From positions 20,947-84,946 of the forward strand of contig SVBD01000006.1 of NCBI GenBank assembly GCA_015059045.1: a DNA stretch of 64,000 nucleotides. Reading direction: 5' to 3'. Made by a program: the position numbers and the translations under genes. Below the pieces are notes generated by a model that had not been told where the DNA came from, did not search any database, and was given only the letters and a program-made list of their open reading frames with translations. Source of the stretch: Erysipelotrichaceae bacterium (lineage in GTDB: Bacteria > Bacillota_I > Bacilli_A > RFN20 > CAG-449). Below, piece by piece: positions 48,964-58,009 of the stretch. The first letter of the stretch is position 1; each line of letters starts with the position of its first letter.

Positions 48964-49737
48964 ATGAAAATAACTATTTTAACTTTATTTCCAGAAATGT
49001 TTTCTTCTTTTCTTGATAACTCAATAATTAAAAGAGCTATCGCTAAAGAAAAGGTTTCTTTTGATATTGTTAATATTAGAGATTTCACCTTAGATAAAAA
49101 TCATCGAGTTGATGATTACCCTACTGGTGGTGGTGCTGGTTTAATTATGAAATGTCAACCAGTATATGATGCATTGCAAAGTGTTAAAACCGAAAATTCA
49201 AAAGTGTTGTTAACTTCTCCTAGAGGCAAAACATTTAATCAAGCAAAAGCTTTAGAATTATCAAAAGAAGAACATCTAGTTTTTGTATGCGGTCATTATG
49301 AAGGTATTGATGAAAGAATCAACAAATACGCAGATGAATTAATATCTATCGGAGATTTTATTCTTACTGGAGGAGAAGTTCCAGTTATGGCAATAAGTGA
49401 TTCAATTATTAGATTAATTCCTGGAGTAATTTCAGAAGGTTCTACTGACGAAGAATCATTTAATAACGGATTACTTGAATATCCTCAATACACTCTTCCT
49501 TATGAGTTTAATGAAGATAAAATACCTGATATTCTTTTCTCTGGAAATCACACTGCGATAGACAAATGGAGAAAAAAAGAATCTCTAAAACTAACTAAAA
49601 AATATCGTCCTGATTTATTTGATAAATATACTCCAAATAAACAAGAACAAAAACTATTAAAAGAATTAGAATCCAATGAGACTCCTAAATGGGAAAAAGA
49701 AGCATTAGAAAAAGGTCATAAGTTTATAAAGAAATAG
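48964..49737 (+). CDS. trmD: tRNA (guanine-N1)-methyltransferase
   Basis: MKITILTLFPEMF, DDYPTGGGAGLIMKCQPV, VCGHYEGIDERI, GDFILTGGEVPVM. Confidence 0.97.
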   Translation: MKITILTLFPEMFSSFLDNSIIKRAIAKEKVSFDIVNIRDFTLDKNHRVDDYPTGGGAGLIMKCQPVYDALQSVKTENSKVLLTSPRGKTFNQAKALELSKEEHLVFVCGHYEGIDERINKYADELISIGDFILTGGEVPVMAISDSIIRLIPGVISEGSTDEESFNNGLLEYPQYTLPYEFNEDKIPDILFSGNHTAIDKWRKKESLKLTKKYRPDLFDKYTPNKQEQKLLKELESNETPKWEKEALEKGHKFIKK

Positions 49738-49740
49738 TAC

Positions 49741-50270
49741 CAACGTGAAATCACGTTGTTCTGACTCGTCCCTATGGGCTAATACTCTTCCGACCCATAC
49801 ATGGCCATAGAATGTTTGCCAATCGTGTCTTTTATCCAGCCATCCTTAAAAAGGTAAACATATTCTTTCGTCCAAAACACTTTGTTACCAAACTTATACT
49901 TCCAATTTGCAAATCATTCAAATATCATCAAACTGCTTTTTCATTTCAAATATCCCATAAAATTTGAAATGAAAAACTATGGTGGTATTTTTACTAATAT
50001 ATGAATATGATTAGGCATCGCGTGACCTCTAATATCTTTTCGAAATTTTCCATATATTACTTTTCTTTGATACTTTGGAACAAATACGATGTGATACTTA
50101 CAATCACATCGTGCAGATAAACTAGAATAATCATTCATGAATGATACCTCCTTTATGTTAATTTGGTTATAGGACCATAATTATCATATCGTGAGGTTTT
50201 TTCTTTTCCCATACATCACTTAAGTTTCTTCTAGTCTCACACGTGTCAACGTATGGTTTTCATCTTATCA
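49741..50270 (-). mobile_element. Decayed IS200/IS605-family element (approximate limits)
   Basis: tnpA remnant plus perfect hairpin CAACGTGA-AA-TCACGTTG at 49741-49758 and stem-forming sequence (CCATAC...GTATGG) on the tnpA-5' side. Confidence 0.7.
49779..50138 (-). pseudogene. IS200-like transposase TnpA (Y1 HUH) remnant
   Basis: Manual minus translation: MNDYSSLSARCDCKYHIVFVPKYQRKVIYGKFRKDIRGHAMPNHIHILVKIPP then MGYLK*KSSLMIFE*FANWKYKFGNKVFWTKEY; HIH motif retained, internal deletion before it, two in-frame TGA. Confidence 0.85.
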
Positions 50271-50285
50271 CGAAGATAATAAAAA

Positions 50286-50309
50286 AGAGAGTGATATACA
50301 CTCTCTTAA
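50286..50309 (-). terminator. Terminator of repeat lipoprotein gene
   Basis: AAGAGAGTG atata CACTCTCTT with T run on minus. Confidence 0.8.
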
Positions 50310-50318
50310 TAGATTTTT

Positions 50319-53300
50319 CTATTCGCTTACAAATGTAATATTTTGAATGACAACACGTTTACTAAAAGTAAATGTAATTGTAGTTGCATCACTAATATCA
50401 AATTCTAATACAGCTAGAGTTCCCGCACCTGCTTTTTGAGTAGCAGATCCATTAACAGAAACAGTATCACCTGATGTTGCACCCCAAGCATAACAAGATA
50501 CATAAACCTTACTAACTGTTTCACTAGTAGTGATTGTAAATGATCCAGTTGCAGAACTTGTACCGGATTTTAAACCAGCAACTTGTGGACCTTGGCTAGT
50601 ATTCGCACCATACATATTTGTAGTACTAGATACAGCAGTTACAATGTCATCTCCATTTGCAGAATCAGCAAATGCAGTTTTAAGTTGTTCCACAGATAAT
50701 TTACTTGTGCTAATAGTTGCTTTTGTAAAGTCATATGAATATTCTACAACACCTACTGGTTTTTCACTAACAACAACTTTTACATTAGCCGCACCATATG
50801 CTTCTAATTTATATATAGAATTAGCAACTGTTACTGTACAGTTTGTAGTTTCAATTGTGAAATTATAATTTTCATTTACTGACATTGTAAATTCTGCTGG
50901 GGTTCCAGATGTAATTGTAGCTGGTAAATTATCTATTGTTACTACACCTGTCACTGGATTATCTGATCCATCAACAACTGTTGAAGTTACATTATATGTA
51001 TTATGAGTTACTGATAAGTAAACAGGATATGGATTATTTGCGTCTCCAGTTAATTCGTTTGTTCCAGAATAAAGTTTTGAGTGACCATAAGCGACAATTG
51101 TATCACCAACATTTGGTGCATTGACACCTTCTTTTAAATTACCACTATGAATAGTTAATTCGTTTGTTCCATCAGTAATGACTGTTGTATAACTCTTATA
51201 TTGTGAGTTATAAGACCAACTCTTAACTGTACCTATAACAAAATATGTTTTTGTTGAAAGTGTTGATTTAATTTCAGAAATCACAGTATCAAAGTCTGTA
51301 AATGATTCATCTGTGTATGTAATTTCAACTACTTCTAATGCTAAAGTTGAGTTTTCATTTAATTCGATTGTAGTACCATTGAATTCTTCGCCGTTAACTA
51401 AAATTTTAGATACTTCATAACCAGCTTTTACTTCAACATCAAATACTAATTCTGTTCCTTGTTTTACAGCTGTTCCACTTGTATATGCAGAAGCATCTGA
51501 ATAGTTTACTGAAATCTCAGCATTATCATTTGCAGTTACATCTAATTTAACGTATTGCTTAGTTGTATAAGAAACATCAACCACAATGTTTTCATCACTT
51601 GCAGGAATTGTAAATGTATATTTATTTCCATCTACAGCAACCGAAATAGGAGTTTCACCTAATTTAGCAGTTACAGTATCAACATACCATCCAGCATCTG
51701 AATTAATTGTGAATTCGACTTTTTCTTCAACAAAGTAAGAACTTCCTAAATTAATAACGTTAGCATGTCCAGCACTATTATCAAGATTAACATCACATAA
51801 AGCTTTTGCTTCGCCAAATTCTACAACAACTTTACCACTTGTAGTAGCATTGAATACGCAAGTATATGAATTTCCAATTTTACTTGGTGTATATGTTTCT
51901 AGAACTTCGCCTTCTCCATCAACAAGAGTGACACTATAAACCATATTGCCTTCATCTGGATTCAATGTTAGTGTAACCGTATCAACTCTATATAATCCAT
52001 CTAATACTCCAGTTGAAGATACACATGTAAATGTCCCACCCACTGATTGTTCATATGTAATTGTTTTTGTTTGTTCTGTAGAAACTTTATATAAGGTAAT
52101 TAGACCATAATCTTCTGAAGTTAAATTTCCTGAAGCATAATGACCAATAGCAGGATTTGTTCCGCTATTATTTAATAATGCAACTCTATCTGCGTCAGAT
52201 TGGAAATAATAATCTCCACTATCTGTAATGCCAATTGTCCATTTAGCAGCTAAAGATTCATCACTTACTAATTTAAGTTTTGTATTAGCGCTATCGCCAT
52301 CTTTTCCATATGCTAAATATTTAGTGCCGCTTGTAATATAATATGTAGCTGGATTTGTTCCATCAGTTTCTGTTGCAATACTAATTTCCCATAATTCCTC
52401 TGCATTAAAATTTTCAGCGCCTTTTTCATAAGAATTAATATTACTTAATTTAACTGTCTCCGTTTTTGATAAATTATTAGGTAATGCATAAATCAAATTA
52501 TCTAACTCAACTGTTAAAGCGTATTCTGCAGATAAATCAACATCTGCAATATTTACTATTTTTTCAGAAACCGTTGGTGAGACAATTGTTAATGTAGCAG
52601 TTGTTTCTTTATCATTATATCCTTCTAAAGAAATAGTTGCTGTAATTTGATATGTACCGACTGCTCTATATTCATATTCACCACTATATTCTACTGTAGC
52701 ACCTTCAGGTAAATTAGAAACTTCAATTGTATGTTTCTTACCATCGTAGTTAAGTGTTAAATCTTCTAAAGCAACATTTTCATCAAAATCTAATAATTCG
52801 ACTTCACTAGATTCCTCACTTGTTACTGGTGCTTCTGAACTTGGTTCTTCACTTGGTTGTTCTGATGTAACTGGTGTTTCACTTGTTACTGGTATTTCTG
52901 AACTTGGTTCTTCGCTTGGTGTTTCTGATGTAACCGGTGTTTCACTTGTTACTGGTGCTTCTGAACTTGGTTCTTCACTTGGCTGTTCTGATGTAACTGG
53001 TGTTTCACTTGTTACTGGTATTTCTGAACTTGGTTCTTCACTTGGCTGTTCTGATGTAACCGGTGTTTCACTTGTTACTGGATCTTCTGAACTTGGTTCT
53101 TCACTTGGCTGTTCTGATGTAACTGGTGTTTCACTTGTTACTGGTGCTTCTGAACTTGGTTCTTCGCTTGGTGTTTCTGATGTAACTGGTGTTTCACTTG
53201 TTACTGGTGCTTCTGAACTTGGTTCTTCACTTGGTGTTTCTGATGTAACTGGTGTCTCACTTGTTACTGGTGCTTCTGAACTTGGTTCTTCACTTGGTGT

Positions 53301-53612
53301 TTCTGATGTAACTGGTGTCTCACTTGTTACTGGCGCTTCTGAACTTGGTTCTTCGCTTGGTGTTTCTGATGTAACTGGTGTCTCACTTGTTACTGGTGCT
53401 TCTGAACTTGGTTCTTCGCTTGGTGTTTCTGATGTAACTGGTGTTTCACTTGTTACTGGTGTTTCTGAACTTGGTTCTTCACTTGGTGTTTCTGAAGTGA
53501 CTGGTGTCTCAGATGTAGTAGGTGTTACTGATGAAGATGGATTATTTCCACGCGAACAACCTACTAGTGCTGCAATACAAAGTAATGAAGCTAAAACTAG
53601 TCTTTTTTTCAT
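50319..53612 (-). CDS. Large repeat-stalk lipoprotein with Ig/MBG-like and OB-like domains
   Basis: MKKRLVLASLLCIAALVGCSRGNN lipobox; Ser/Glu/Thr/Pro repeat stalk; LNYDGKKHTIEVSNLPEGATVEYSG (MBG-like); C-terminal domain shared with 53790-54992. Start MKKRLV at 53612 preferred. Confidence 0.85.
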   Translation of the reverse strand: MKKRLVLASLLCIAALVGCSRGNNPSSSVTPTTSETPVTSETPSEEPSSETPVTSETPVTSETPSEEPSSEAPVTSETPVTSETPSEEPSSEAPVTSETPVTSETPSEEPSSEAPVTSETPVTSETPSEEPSSEAPVTSETPVTSETPSEEPSSEAPVTSETPVTSEQPSEEPSSEDPVTSETPVTSEQPSEEPSSEIPVTSETPVTSEQPSEEPSSEAPVTSETPVTSETPSEEPSSEIPVTSETPVTSEQPSEEPSSEAPVTSEESSEVELLDFDENVALEDLTLNYDGKKHTIEVSNLPEGATVEYSGEYEYRAVGTYQITATISLEGYNDKETTATLTIVSPTVSEKIVNIADVDLSAEYALTVELDNLIYALPNNLSKTETVKLSNINSYEKGAENFNAEELWEISIATETDGTNPATYYITSGTKYLAYGKDGDSANTKLKLVSDESLAAKWTIGITDSGDYYFQSDADRVALLNNSGTNPAIGHYASGNLTSEDYGLITLYKVSTEQTKTITYEQSVGGTFTCVSSTGVLDGLYRVDTVTLTLNPDEGNMVYSVTLVDGEGEVLETYTPSKIGNSYTCVFNATTSGKVVVEFGEAKALCDVNLDNSAGHANVINLGSSYFVEEKVEFTINSDAGWYVDTVTAKLGETPISVAVDGNKYTFTIPASDENIVVDVSYTTKQYVKLDVTANDNAEISVNYSDASAYTSGTAVKQGTELVFDVEVKAGYEVSKILVNGEEFNGTTIELNENSTLALEVVEITYTDESFTDFDTVISEIKSTLSTKTYFVIGTVKSWSYNSQYKSYTTVITDGTNELTIHSGNLKEGVNAPNVGDTIVAYGHSKLYSGTNELTGDANNPYPVYLSVTHNTYNVTSTVVDGSDNPVTGVVTIDNLPATITSGTPAEFTMSVNENYNFTIETTNCTVTVANSIYKLEAYGAANVKVVVSEKPVGVVEYSYDFTKATISTSKLSVEQLKTAFADSANGDDIVTAVSSTTNMYGANTSQGPQVAGLKSGTSSATGSFTITTSETVSKVYVSCYAWGATSGDTVSVNGSATQKAGAGTLAVLEFDISDATTITFTFSKRVVIQNITFVSE
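52824..53516 (-). repeat. Eleven tandem 63-bp repeats encoding TSETPVTSE[T/Q]PSEEPSSE[A/T/I/D]PV
   Basis: Counted directly in the translation: 11 x 21 aa with few substitutions. Confidence 0.95.
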
Positions 53613-53759
53613 TATGTTTTTTCCTTCCTTCTGAATTATTAAATTCAATTATATTATTACATATCTTATTTTTATTTCCTAGATTAACTTTTAAAATTTC
53701 AATTTTAAAAATTAATAGTATCATTAATAAGATAAAATAATCTCTTTTTTTACCAAAAA

Positions 53760-53786
53760 AAAGTTAGGCAAAAATGCCTAACTATA
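53760..53786 (-). terminator. Terminator of 53790-54992 gene
   Basis: AGTTAGGCA aaaa TGCCTAACT with T run on minus. Confidence 0.8.
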
Positions 53787-53789
53787 TAA

Positions 53790-54992
53790 TTATGCTTCTT
53801 TAACAGTAATTTTTAGAGAATCAAATCTAACTTGTTCTGATTCACTTGTATTAGCGATTACTACTTGAGAAACTCCATTTTCATATGTTACTACAACATT
53901 GACATTCGAACTATCTTTTGTTGCAGTTGCATCTGTTGCTAAACCAGTAACGCTTACTGAAGATTCAGAATCTTTATTACCAACAAAGTTAACTAATTCA
54001 ACACCAGAAATAACATATCCGTCTTTAACATCAATTGTTAAAGTAGATCCTGTATATAAACGGTAGTTTGAATAGAAACCAAAGCAGTTTGCTCCTGAAG
54101 TTTCTGCTGTAATTGTAACAACTGATAATAAATCAGCACCAGCAGGTTCAACTACTGCAAAGAAAGGAGTAACATCTCCAGATTTAGCAGCATTTGCCTC
54201 TAATGTATGTCCTGTTAAAAGGAAAGTTGTTGTTCCAGCAACTTCTTGTCTTTCTGTTACTTTAACTACTACTTCTGAGTCCATATATGCTTCAACACTA
54301 TATGTACCTGATGTTGCAGTAATTGTTTGACCATTTAATGTAACTGTAGCAACATAACCTTCTTTAACTGTTAAAGTAAATGAAGCAGGAGTGCCAGAAG
54401 TAACTTGATTTGCTAATCCATTAACAGTTGCGTTAGTAGATGCATTACCATTTTCATCAACTACTTTTGATGATAATTTATATGTTTTTGCTGTAGCTGA
54501 ATCAATTAAAGGATAACTTCCATCTTTACCTGTAAATTCATAAGTTTTTCCTTGGTATAAAGTGTAATATCCATGAGCAACTAATTCATCACCAACATTT
54601 AATTCAGCGATACCTTCTGCTAAATTAGCACTGTAAAGAGTAAATTCTTTTTCTCCATCAGTAATAATAGCGGTATAGCTATTATATTTTTCGTTATAGT
54701 AAGTTACTTTTACTAATGAACCAACAACATATGCTGTTGCATCTGAAACTGCACCTTCAGCTAAGCTATCGCATAAAGCGCAAATTTCTGAAACTGTGTA
54801 AGGTAAATCTTTTGTGCCTTCTCCTACATAAGCACTAGAAACTTCTTCACTTGAAACTTCTTCACTTGAAACTTCTGACGAGATTTCTTCTGAAGAAGGG
54901 TTATTGACTGAAGATGATGGATTATTATCATTTCCACAGCCAACAAGAGCTCCTAAGCATAACAAAGAAGCTAATAAAATTCTTTTTTTCAT
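53790..54992 (-). CDS. Lipoprotein with OB-like domain, paralog of the neighbouring repeat lipoprotein
   Basis: MKKRILLASLLCLGALVGCGNDNNPSSS lipobox; AYVVGSLVKVTYYNEKYNSYTAIITDGEKEFTLYSANLAEG aligns with FVIGTVKSWSYNSQYKSYTTVITDGTNELTIHSGNLKEG. Confidence 0.85.
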   Translation of the reverse strand: MKKRILLASLLCLGALVGCGNDNNPSSSVNNPSSEEISSEVSSEEVSSEEVSSAYVGEGTKDLPYTVSEICALCDSLAEGAVSDATAYVVGSLVKVTYYNEKYNSYTAIITDGEKEFTLYSANLAEGIAELNVGDELVAHGYYTLYQGKTYEFTGKDGSYPLIDSATAKTYKLSSKVVDENGNASTNATVNGLANQVTSGTPASFTLTVKEGYVATVTLNGQTITATSGTYSVEAYMDSEVVVKVTERQEVAGTTTFLLTGHTLEANAAKSGDVTPFFAVVEPAGADLLSVVTITAETSGANCFGFYSNYRLYTGSTLTIDVKDGYVISGVELVNFVGNKDSESSVSVTGLATDATATKDSSNVNVVVTYENGVSQVVIANTSESEQVRFDSLKITVKEA

Positions 54993-55075
54993 TATATGTT
55001 TGTTTCCTTCCCGAATTATTCTTAATTCAATTACATTATTACATATAAAATATACTTATTCTATCTAATTTTTTA

Positions 55076-55089
55076 TGAAAGCGATTACA
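55076..55089. promoter_or_regulatory. Candidate CcpA cre site upstream of lipoprotein gene
   Basis: TGAAAGCGATTACA, cre-like, ~85 bp upstream of ATG. Confidence 0.5.
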
Positions 55090-55090
55090 A

Positions 55091-55113
55091 AAAAATCTCC
55101 CGTTAAGGAGATT
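55091..55113 (-). terminator. ffh terminator
   Basis: Minus: AATCTCC TTAAC GGGAGATT TTTTT. Confidence 0.75.
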
Positions 55114-55122
55114 AATTTTTTA

Positions 55123-56439
55123 TTAGAAGTTAGGCATTCTACCGCCCATTTTTCCTTTCATTTGCTTCATCATTTCTTTCATTTGTTCATACTTCTTTAG
55201 AACTTTATTAACATCATAATTAGTTTTTCCACAACCTTTTGCAATTCTTACTTTGCGGGAGTTTTTAATAATTTCAGGATGTTTTCTTTCTTCTGGAGTC
55301 ATTGAATAGATGATAGCTTTAGTCACTTTCATTTCTTCTTGAGCTTTTTGTTGATCTTCATCGCTAATCTTTGGCATACCAGGAATTAATTTAAGAATTT
55401 TACTCATGCTGATTTTTTGGAACTGCTCTAATTGTTGAACCATATCATTCAAATCGAAGGTTCCCTTCATCATTTTATTTGCAGCTTTTCTTGCTTCTTT
55501 TTCATCAATTTCTTCTTGAACACTTTCAACAAGAGAAACGATATCTCCCATTCCAAGAATTCTATCTGCCATTCTATCAGGATGGAAAACTTCTAAATCA
55601 GATAATTTTTCACCAACACCAGCATACTTAATTGGAATCCCTGTTAAATGTTTAATACTCAAAGCAGAACCACCTCGAGCATCACCATCTAACTTAGACA
55701 TAATCATACCTGTAAGATGTAATTTAGTATTGAAACTTCTTGCAACGTTAACTGAGTCTTGTCCACTCATAGCATCGACTAAAAGTAATTCTTCATCTGG
55801 ATGAACTGCATTTTCAATATCAACTAATTCTTGCATTAAGACTTCATCAATTTGTAAACGTCCAGCAGTATCGATAATTACTACATCAAAATTTTCTTGC
55901 TTTGCTTTTTCAACACCCTTTTTAGCGATTTCAACCGGAGATAATTTATCTCCCATATTTAATACTTCTACATCAACTTGTCTACCAACAGTAACTAATT
56001 GATCAATCGCAGCAGGACGATAAATATCACCTGCGACAAGAAGTACTTTCTTATTCATTTTCTTTTTGAATAAAAGCGCTAATTTACCTGATGTAGTAGT
56101 TTTACCTGAACCTTGTAAACCACACATCATAATAATAGTTGGTTTATGTCTTAATGAAATTTCACATTGATCAGCACCTAATAAATCTACTAATTCATCA
56201 TGAACAATTTTAACAACCATTTGTCCAGGACTTACTTTAGTAAATACTTGTTGACCAAGTGCTTTTTCTTTAACCGCAGAAACGAATTCTTTAACAACTT
56301 TAAAGTTAACATCAGCTTCGAGTAAAGCAACACGGATTTCTTTTAACATTTCCTCCATGTTAGCTTCAGTTAATTTTGCTTGACCTTTAATTTTCTTTAA
56401 TATCCCTTGAAAACGATCACTTAACGATTCAAAAGCCAT
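55123..56439 (-). CDS. ffh: Signal recognition particle protein Ffh
   Basis: GLQGSGKTTTSGKLALLFKKK, DTAGRLQID, TGMIMSKLDGDARGGSALS, M-domain and GRMPNF end. Confidence 0.97.
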   Translation of the reverse strand: MAFESLSDRFQGILKKIKGQAKLTEANMEEMLKEIRVALLEADVNFKVVKEFVSAVKEKALGQQVFTKVSPGQMVVKIVHDELVDLLGADQCEISLRHKPTIIMMCGLQGSGKTTTSGKLALLFKKKMNKKVLLVAGDIYRPAAIDQLVTVGRQVDVEVLNMGDKLSPVEIAKKGVEKAKQENFDVVIIDTAGRLQIDEVLMQELVDIENAVHPDEELLLVDAMSGQDSVNVARSFNTKLHLTGMIMSKLDGDARGGSALSIKHLTGIPIKYAGVGEKLSDLEVFHPDRMADRILGMGDIVSLVESVQEEIDEKEARKAANKMMKGTFDLNDMVQQLEQFQKISMSKILKLIPGMPKISDEDQQKAQEEMKVTKAIIYSMTPEERKHPEIIKNSRKVRIAKGCGKTNYDVNKVLKKYEQMKEMMKQMKGKMGGRMPNF

Positions 56440-56440
56440 A

Positions 56441-56764
56441 TTACTTCACCTTACTTTCAATTTTATTAATTAATATCAATTCTTCTTCAGAACAATTCTT
56501 CTTTAGTTTTGAAAAAAATTTTTCTAGTTCTTCATCTTTTTGAACTAAATGAAGTTTTTCTTCATATTTTTCTAATAACGCAACACCTTTTTTTAATGCA
56601 TCATAAACACCATTACGAGAAATGTCTAATTGTTCAGAAATTTCTGATAATGATAAATCCATTTGAAAATATAAAGAGATGATTTCTTCTTGATGTTTTG
56701 TTAATAAGTTACCATAGAAATCAATTAACTTATTAACTCTAATACTTTTCTCTAACTCTTCCAT
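56441..56764 (-). CDS. ylxM: YlxM family SRP-associated HTH protein
   Basis: LIDFYGNLLTKHQEEIISLYFQMDLSLSEISEQLDISRNGVYDALKK; upstream of ffh; start MEELEK at 56764. Confidence 0.9.
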   Translation of the reverse strand: MEELEKSIRVNKLIDFYGNLLTKHQEEIISLYFQMDLSLSEISEQLDISRNGVYDALKKGVALLEKYEEKLHLVQKDEELEKFFSKLKKNCSEEELILINKIESKVK

Positions 56765-56766
56765 AC

Positions 56767-57021
56767 TTATAAAATAAAACCTATCGCTGAAATAGCGGTT
56801 AAAATTGCATACCAAATACAAACATTAGTATGGAAACTAATATCTTTTAATAATTCTTTCTTCTCTCTAACTCTTGAAAAATTCCAATAAGTAAATACAA
56901 AAGCAAGAACTAAATTAGTTACCATTTCAATATAAAGATATGGCATTCCAAACATTTGTAATACATATTGAAGTACCATTTGAATAGCAACAATAATAAT
57001 AAGTGATAAAAAGAATCCCAT
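56767..57021 (-). CDS. Small membrane protein, hypothetical
   Basis: 84 aa with about three TM segments, between ftsY and ylxM. Confidence 0.7.
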   Translation of the reverse strand: MGFFLSLIIIVAIQMVLQYVLQMFGMPYLYIEMVTNLVLAFVFTYWNFSRVREKKELLKDISFHTNVCIWYAILTAISAIGFIL

Positions 57022-57023
57022 AA

Positions 57024-58004
57024 TTATTCATCCTCCTCTTGCGATAAACATAATCCATATAAATATTGATCTAAATCAAATTCTTCTAAATCATCCATTT
57101 TTTCACCTAGACCAATAAATCTAACTGGGACGCCAAGTTCATCTCTAATAGCAAGAATGATTCCACCTTTACTAGTTCCATCCATTTTAGTAATAACAAC
57201 ACCAGTAAGAGAAGTACATTCTTTAAATGCCTTAGCTTGTACAACACCATTTTGCCCAGTTGTAGCGTCAATGATTAAAAAAACTTCGTGAGGTGCACTT
57301 TCTATCTCTTTAGAGATAACTCTTTTCATTTTAGATAATTCTTGCATTAAGTTTAACTTGTTTTGAAGTCTACCGGCTGTATCGCAAATTACTAAATCAT
57401 ATTTTCCTTCTTTTGCTTTTCTCATTCCATCAAAACAAACACTTGAAGGATCTTGATTTTCTTTACCTACAACAATGTCAACACCAAGTCTAGAAGCCCA
57501 AATACTTAATTGTTCTGTCGCGCCGGCTCTAAATGTATCTCCTGCAACAAGAAGAACTTTCTTACCTTGATTTTTATATCTATTTGCAAGTTTAGCAATA
57601 GTAGTAGTTTTTCCTACTCCATTAACCCCAACTACTAGTAAAACAGTAGGTTCGTTTTCTCTAAATTCAATTTCATTTGTAATACTATCACCTTGTTGAG
57701 CGTAGCTTACAAACATTTTATCAACTAAAATTTCATTGATTAATTTTGGATCAGTAATCTTCTTTTGATCTGTTTCATTTCTTGTAACTTCAACAATGTC
57801 TAAAGCAAGATTTACTCCAACATCCGCTTCAATTAAAATTTCTTCTAATTCTTCAAAATATTCTTCGTTAACTTTAGAATATCTTTTTGTTAATAAATGG
57901 AGTTTAGATGAAAAGTTCTTTCTTGATTTATCTAAACCTGCAACGTATTTTTCATTTTTTTCCTTCTTAGAAAATTTATCTTTTAAAAACGAAATTAATC
58001 CCAT
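57024..58004 (-). CDS. ftsY: SRP receptor FtsY
   Basis: GVNGVGKTTTIAKLANRYKNQGKKVLLVAGDTFRAGATEQL, DTAGRLQNK. Confidence 0.96.
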   Translation of the reverse strand: MGLISFLKDKFSKKEKNEKYVAGLDKSRKNFSSKLHLLTKRYSKVNEEYFEELEEILIEADVGVNLALDIVEVTRNETDQKKITDPKLINEILVDKMFVSYAQQGDSITNEIEFRENEPTVLLVVGVNGVGKTTTIAKLANRYKNQGKKVLLVAGDTFRAGATEQLSIWASRLGVDIVVGKENQDPSSVCFDGMRKAKEGKYDLVICDTAGRLQNKLNLMQELSKMKRVISKEIESAPHEVFLIIDATTGQNGVVQAKAFKECTSLTGVVITKMDGTSKGGIILAIRDELGVPVRFIGLGEKMDDLEEFDLDQYLYGLCLSQEEDE

Positions 58005-58009
58005 AAAAA

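Noticed and set aside
49779-50138. Reading the in-frame TGAs of the TnpA remnant as Trp (genetic code 4)
   Set aside because: The positions expected by family are Gly (GYLKGKSS) and Arg (FERFAN), not Trp; the gene also has an internal deletion, and core genes encode Trp with TGG and contain no internal TGA.
50936-51124. Plus-strand ORFs inside the repeat lipoprotein (50530-50868, 50936-51124)
   Set aside because: Antisense to a well-supported lipoprotein gene and lacking an RBS.
52824-53516. CRISPR-like array (regular 63-bp periodicity)
   Set aside because: Periodicity is an in-frame coding repeat without unique spacers; no cas genes nearby.
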